Part shown: piece by piece, positions 60,843-64,000 of the stretch
Layout: each line of letters begins with the position of its first letter
Position numbering within the stretch: the first letter of the stretch is position 1
Origin: Sphingobacterium sp. CZ-UAM
GTDB lineage: Bacteria > Bacteroidota > Bacteroidia > Sphingobacteriales > Sphingobacteriaceae
DNA length: 64,000 bases
NCBI RefSeq assembly: GCF_002000245.1
Contig: NZ_MTCM01000004.1
Coordinates: forward strand, 310,001 to 374,000
Direction of reading: 5' to 3'
The notes under the pieces: model-generated
Seen by the model: the letters and a program-made list of their open reading frames with translations, nothing else
Told to the model about the DNA's origin: nothing
The model's database searches: none
Made by a program: the position numbers and the translations under genes

Positions 60843-63800
60843 TTAGAATGTAAACTGAATCCCAAAGGAATAGGACTTGGTAAAAGGAAAGATATAACGA
60901 TCTACTCCAGTACTTAATACACCAGATGGCGCAAATTCGGGATCAATCCCTTTGTACTTGGTCCATGTATACATATTTTGTCCACTGATATAAAACCTTA
61001 GATTTTCTGAACGGATGGCATGCAATAGATTTTTAGGCAAAGTATAACCTAACTGTAGTTGGCGCAGTCTGATAAAGTCTCCCGATTCCAAAAAGCGTGT
61101 AGACTCACGGCTATTGCCATTTTGGTCCTCCAACACCGCACGTGGTATATCGGTATTGCGATTATTTTCGGTCCAAGCGTTTAATGTACTGCTCAAGAAG
61201 TTGGATCCCGAACTCATGGCTTCAAAAAAGTATCGGTTTCCATTATATAGTTTATGTCCCCAGCCGCTTCCGATCAAAGCCGAAAAATCAAAGCCCTTAT
61301 AAGAAGCACCAAGGTTCAAGCCTACTTCCAATTTAGGGATCCCTGTCCCACTATATTTCTTATCTTCATCATCAATCACACCATTGCCATCGACATCGAC
61401 AAAACGGATATCGCCTGGTTTAGCTTTATCTTGAAGAAGCTTTCCATCTTTATTGATGTATTTGTTTACTTCTTCCATACTCTGAAAAATTCCGTCTGTT
61501 TGATATAAGAAAAATGCTCCTATCGGATAGCCTGCACGCGTTTGGTTAGGGTAATGCTCTGTCCCAAATTTTAGACCTGTTCCAAAAAGTGTCTGCTCAT
61601 CATCCGCAAGTCGAACTACTTTGTTTTTTAGAGTGGATAGATTCAAGCCTATATCATATTGAAAATCATTTTTCCGATTTGCATACTTAAGTTCTACCTC
61701 GAAACCAGTATTTCGGATTTCGCCAACATTTAACACTGGATCCAATATACCCGCAGATGGAGCTATTTTTCTTGTGATCAATAGATCATTGGTGGTCTTC
61801 ACAAAATAATTGACCGATCCGCGCAAGACGTTGTTGAATAAACCAAAGTCGGCGCCGATATTTTTTGACTCGGTCGTTTCCCAACTCAGCAAGCGATTCT
61901 CAAGCCCCATCGCTATACTACCGGGCCACGGATTACCACTTCCTTTTACATAGCCCATATATAGGCTGTTGTACGTGCTGATAAGGGCCTGATGGTCATA
62001 ATAACCTAGCGCTACCTCATTCCCCAGTTTTCCCCAACTCCCCCGTAATTTCAGGCTCGAAACAAAGGAATCTTTTGGAAAAAATTCTTCTTCATCCACC
62101 TTCCAGCCCAGTGCAACGGAAGGGAAATATCCGTAACGATTATCTCTTCCAAATTTTGATGACCCGTCACGACGCAAAGTCATTTGTACAAGGTAACGGT
62201 CAGCATAGGAATAATTGACACGACCAAAAATAGACATCCGATTATAGTAGTATTTGGAACCATCTGCAGAAAACGTCCCGCCTTGTCCCGAACTGATCGT
62301 CATAAAATTTGGGTCCAGAAACCCTTCTGCGCTCTCTTTAGTCACTAGCCCTCCATTCTCAACGGAATAGACAATCTTTTTACCTTCTACTCCTACATTA
62401 TTCCAATTGGATTCCTGCTGATTAAAGGAGGTCCCCAGAAGTGCATTGATGCTATGCTTTCCAAAATCTCCTTTGTAATTTAAAAGATTATCAAAGACCT
62501 GCTCCTGCCAATAGCTACGACCTTCCGAATAAAAAGGAAATTCATAAGGGTTCTTTTCATCAGAGGCAAATGGTGGATAATGGAAATAGTCCTGCGTATT
62601 AATCGCATTAAAAGCATAACTTGTTTTAAAGGTTAGGCCTTTCATGATGTCTACGCTAACAAAAGCATTTCCTGCGAAATCCTGCTTTTTTGTCCAACTC
62701 GTTTTATAATGCTCGTCGGCAACAACATTGACATTATTGGGAATACCACCCCAATTTGTCAAACCAAAACCACCTTTTTGTGCCGTATCATAAACAGGTA
62801 CCAAAGGTGAAATCATGTAGGCTTCTTTTAAACTAAAATTGGGACCATGATATTTCGAATTCGTGTAGGCCATATTCCCTTCCACGGTGAAAATATTCTT
62901 CTTGGTTCCCAATTTCATACGGACATTTTCTTTTTTGAAATCGTTCGCGATAACGACGCCTTTGTCATTACTTAAATTCGCTGACAGAGAATAGCGGGTA
63001 TTGTCTTGTCCACCGCGGATGGCAACACTATTCGCCGTGGAAAGTCCTGTGCGGAATACCTCCTCTTGCCAATCGGTATTATTGTTACCTGGCTTGTTGA
63101 TATAGTCAGGGAGTTTGACTGGCGTCGTAGCATACTTATTGTATTCGTCATACATTTGACGGTGCACTTTCACATAACCGTCAGCATCGAGTACTTTTAG
63201 TCGATTAGACGTTTCTGTTACATTCGTAAAGCTATTGATGTCTACAAGAATTTTTCCGGCTTTACCAGCTTTCGTTGTGACGATAACAACACCATTGGCA
63301 GCCACAGAACCATATATTGCGGCAGCGGCACCATCTTTAAGTACCTCCATGCTCTCAATATCATTCGGGTTGACATTACTGATTGTACCTGGGAACCCAT
63401 CTATGATATACAGTGGTTCATTACTGCCAAAGGTATTGACCCCACGGATCTTGACCTGTACCCCTGCTCCGGCAATACCACTATTTTTTTGCACATTGAC
63501 ACCAGCAGCTACCCCCTGCAATGCCTCTGCGGGGTTTGTCGTTGCGCGTTTCGACAGATCTTTTGTATTAATGCTCGCTATTGCACCTGTGACATCAGAC
63601 TTCTTTAATGTACCGTATCCAATCACAACGACCTCCTCAAGTTCTCTATTTCCACTAGTTAAGGTGATATCGACATCTTTTCCCGCTTGTACATTAATTT
63701 GTTGGTTTTGGTACCCCACATAGCTAAGCTGAAGTAAATCCTTCGTATTGACTTCCAACGAAAAAGCACCGGATAGATCTGTAGCAACGGTCTTCCCACT

Positions 63801-64000
63801 GCCTATAGCATGTATACTTACCCCCGCTAGTGGCTCCCCTTTTTCATTTACTACATTTCCTTTTACTTGCCCCTTTTGTTGTTTATTTCCAACCTTAGGT
63901 TTTAACAAAATCCGTTTCCCCGCAATGTCGTATGTAATCGAGCTCTCCTGTAACGCATCTTTCAACAATGCTTCCAAGCTGCTTGCCTGACTATCATAGA
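60843..64000 (-). CDS. SusC/RagA-family TonB-dependent receptor with STN domain (N-terminus cut by window edge)
   Basis: At least 1052 residues of a SusC-type outer-membrane importer are present and the frame runs off the right edge. The first visible residues (SLEALLKDALQESSITYDIAGKRILL) are an STN domain, then a carboxypeptidase-D-like domain (VKGNVVNEKGEPLAGVSIHA), the plug (ATTNPAEALQGVAAGVNVQ and NTFGSNEPLYIIDGFPG) and a 22-strand barrel ending in SYSFGIQFTF. STN domains mark transducers that signal through an anti-sigma to an ECF sigma factor, so such a pair is expected just beyond the window. It heads the operon susC-susD-lysO pair-GH63. Confidence 0.95.
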   Translation of the reverse strand, partial: YDSQASSLEALLKDALQESSITYDIAGKRILLKPKVGNKQQKGQVKGNVVNEKGEPLAGVSIHAIGSGKTVATDLSGAFSLEVNTKDLLQLSYVGYQNQQINVQAGKDVDITLTSGNRELEEVVVIGYGTLKKSDVTGAIASINTKDLSKRATTNPAEALQGVAAGVNVQKNSGIAGAGVQVKIRGVNTFGSNEPLYIIDGFPGTISNVNPNDIESMEVLKDGAAAAIYGSVAANGVVIVTTKAGKAGKILVDINSFTNVTETSNRLKVLDADGYVKVHRQMYDEYNKYATTPVKLPDYINKPGNNNTDWQEEVFRTGLSTANSVAIRGGQDNTRYSLSANLSNDKGVVIANDFKKENVRMKLGTKKNIFTVEGNMAYTNSKYHGPNFSLKEAYMISPLVPVYDTAQKGGFGLTNWGGIPNNVNVVADEHYKTSWTKKQDFAGNAFVSVDIMKGLTFKTSYAFNAINTQDYFHYPPFASDEKNPYEFPFYSEGRSYWQEQVFDNLLNYKGDFGKHSINALLGTSFNQQESNWNNVGVEGKKIVYSVENGGLVTKESAEGFLDPNFMTISSGQGGTFSADGSKYYYNRMSIFGRVNYSYADRYLVQMTLRRDGSSKFGRDNRYGYFPSVALGWKVDEEEFFPKDSFVSSLKLRGSWGKLGNEVALGYYDHQALISTYNSLYMGYVKGSGNPWPGSIAMGLENRLLSWETTESKNIGADFGLFNNVLRGSVNYFVKTTNDLLITRKIAPSAGILDPVLNVGEIRNTGFEVELKYANRKNDFQYDIGLNLSTLKNKVVRLADDEQTLFGTGLKFGTEHYPNQTRAGYPIGAFFLYQTDGIFQSMEEVNKYINKDGKLLQDKAKPGDIRFVDVDGNGVIDDEDKKYSGTGIPKLEVGLNLGASYKGFDFSALIGSGWGHKLYNGNRYFFEAMSSGSNFLSSTLNAWTENNRNTDIPRAVLEDQNGNSRESTRFLESGDFIRLRQLQLGYTLPKNLLHAIRSENLRFYISGQNMYTWTKYKGIDPEFAPSGVLSTGVDRYIFPFTKSYSFGIQFTF

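Overview
The window is a stretch of chromosome from a member of the Bacteroidota, most likely Sphingobacteriaceae (Sphingobacterium or a close relative; the genus is inferred). Support comes from the TAnnTTTG promoter boxes in front of many genes, the scarcity of Shine-Dalgarno sequences, a SusC/SusD pair, tRNAs without an encoded CCA, a split transketolase and typical Bacteroidota families (DUF4292, DUF4476, META-domain lipoproteins, a paired LysO-type transporter). Most of the window is core housekeeping sequence. I see no insertion sequence, prophage or CRISPR array.

Layout. 1-2229: 5' part of a large TPR protein gene (minus), with an apparent one-base frame problem at its start. 2500-3059: tRNA-Pro followed by three identical 149-bp units that carry tRNA-Pro-derived ends and a terminator each; this is the strangest stretch of the window. 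3.4-9.7 kb: rplS, a CBM9-like secreted protein, pyrG, yidC and a META lipoprotein. 9.8-12.1 kb: an acyl-CoA dehydrogenase, then two tandem heptad-repeat lipoproteins that share an ECF-like promoter. 12.1-18.7 kb: purB, an Nfu-type Fe-S protein, a GH3 glycosidase and split transketolase. 18.7-20.8 kb: an ECF sigma factor, a repeat-bearing single-pass membrane protein (candidate anti-sigma) and a small exported protein, apparently one operon. 20.9-25.4 kb: class III aminotransferase, SGNH hydrolase, Fsr-like MFS pump and RlmI-like methyltransferase. 25.7-30.75 kb: thrA-thrB-thrC on the minus strand behind a Thr/Ile-rich leader peptide and a strong terminator, i.e. a classical attenuator.

31-38 kb: cell-envelope genes (NlpC/P60 hydrolase, MltD-like transglycosylase, TatA, a catalytically degenerate EnvC-like protein, DUF4292 lipoprotein and a TPR protein), plus a phosphoribosyltransferase. 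38.4-41.1 kb: rplM-rpsI-rpsB and tsf; rpsI and rpsB have clear Shine-Dalgarno sequences, unusual for this phylum. 41.4-46.8 kb: dienoyl-CoA-reductase-like SDR, AraC regulator, two small unknown proteins and an ABC exporter pair. 46.9-49.3 kb: a PNGase F-like secreted amidase and two near-identical CAT-anticodon tRNAs. 49.4-56.3 kb: START-like protein, LptF/G permease, ribBA, DCC protein, succinate-semialdehyde dehydrogenase, DUF4476 protein and HemJ. 56.4-64 kb: a polysaccharide-utilisation operon on the minus strand, susC (cut by the right edge, with an STN domain) - susD - a LysO-type transporter split into two overlapping genes - a GH63-like lipoprotein - a strong terminator hairpin.

Main points for follow-up: the tandem tRNA-Pro-linked units, the thr attenuator, the duplicated lipoproteins with a shared ECF-type promoter, the expanding 32-residue repeat in the putative anti-sigma protein, and the transporter pair coupled to the SusCD/GH63 operon.
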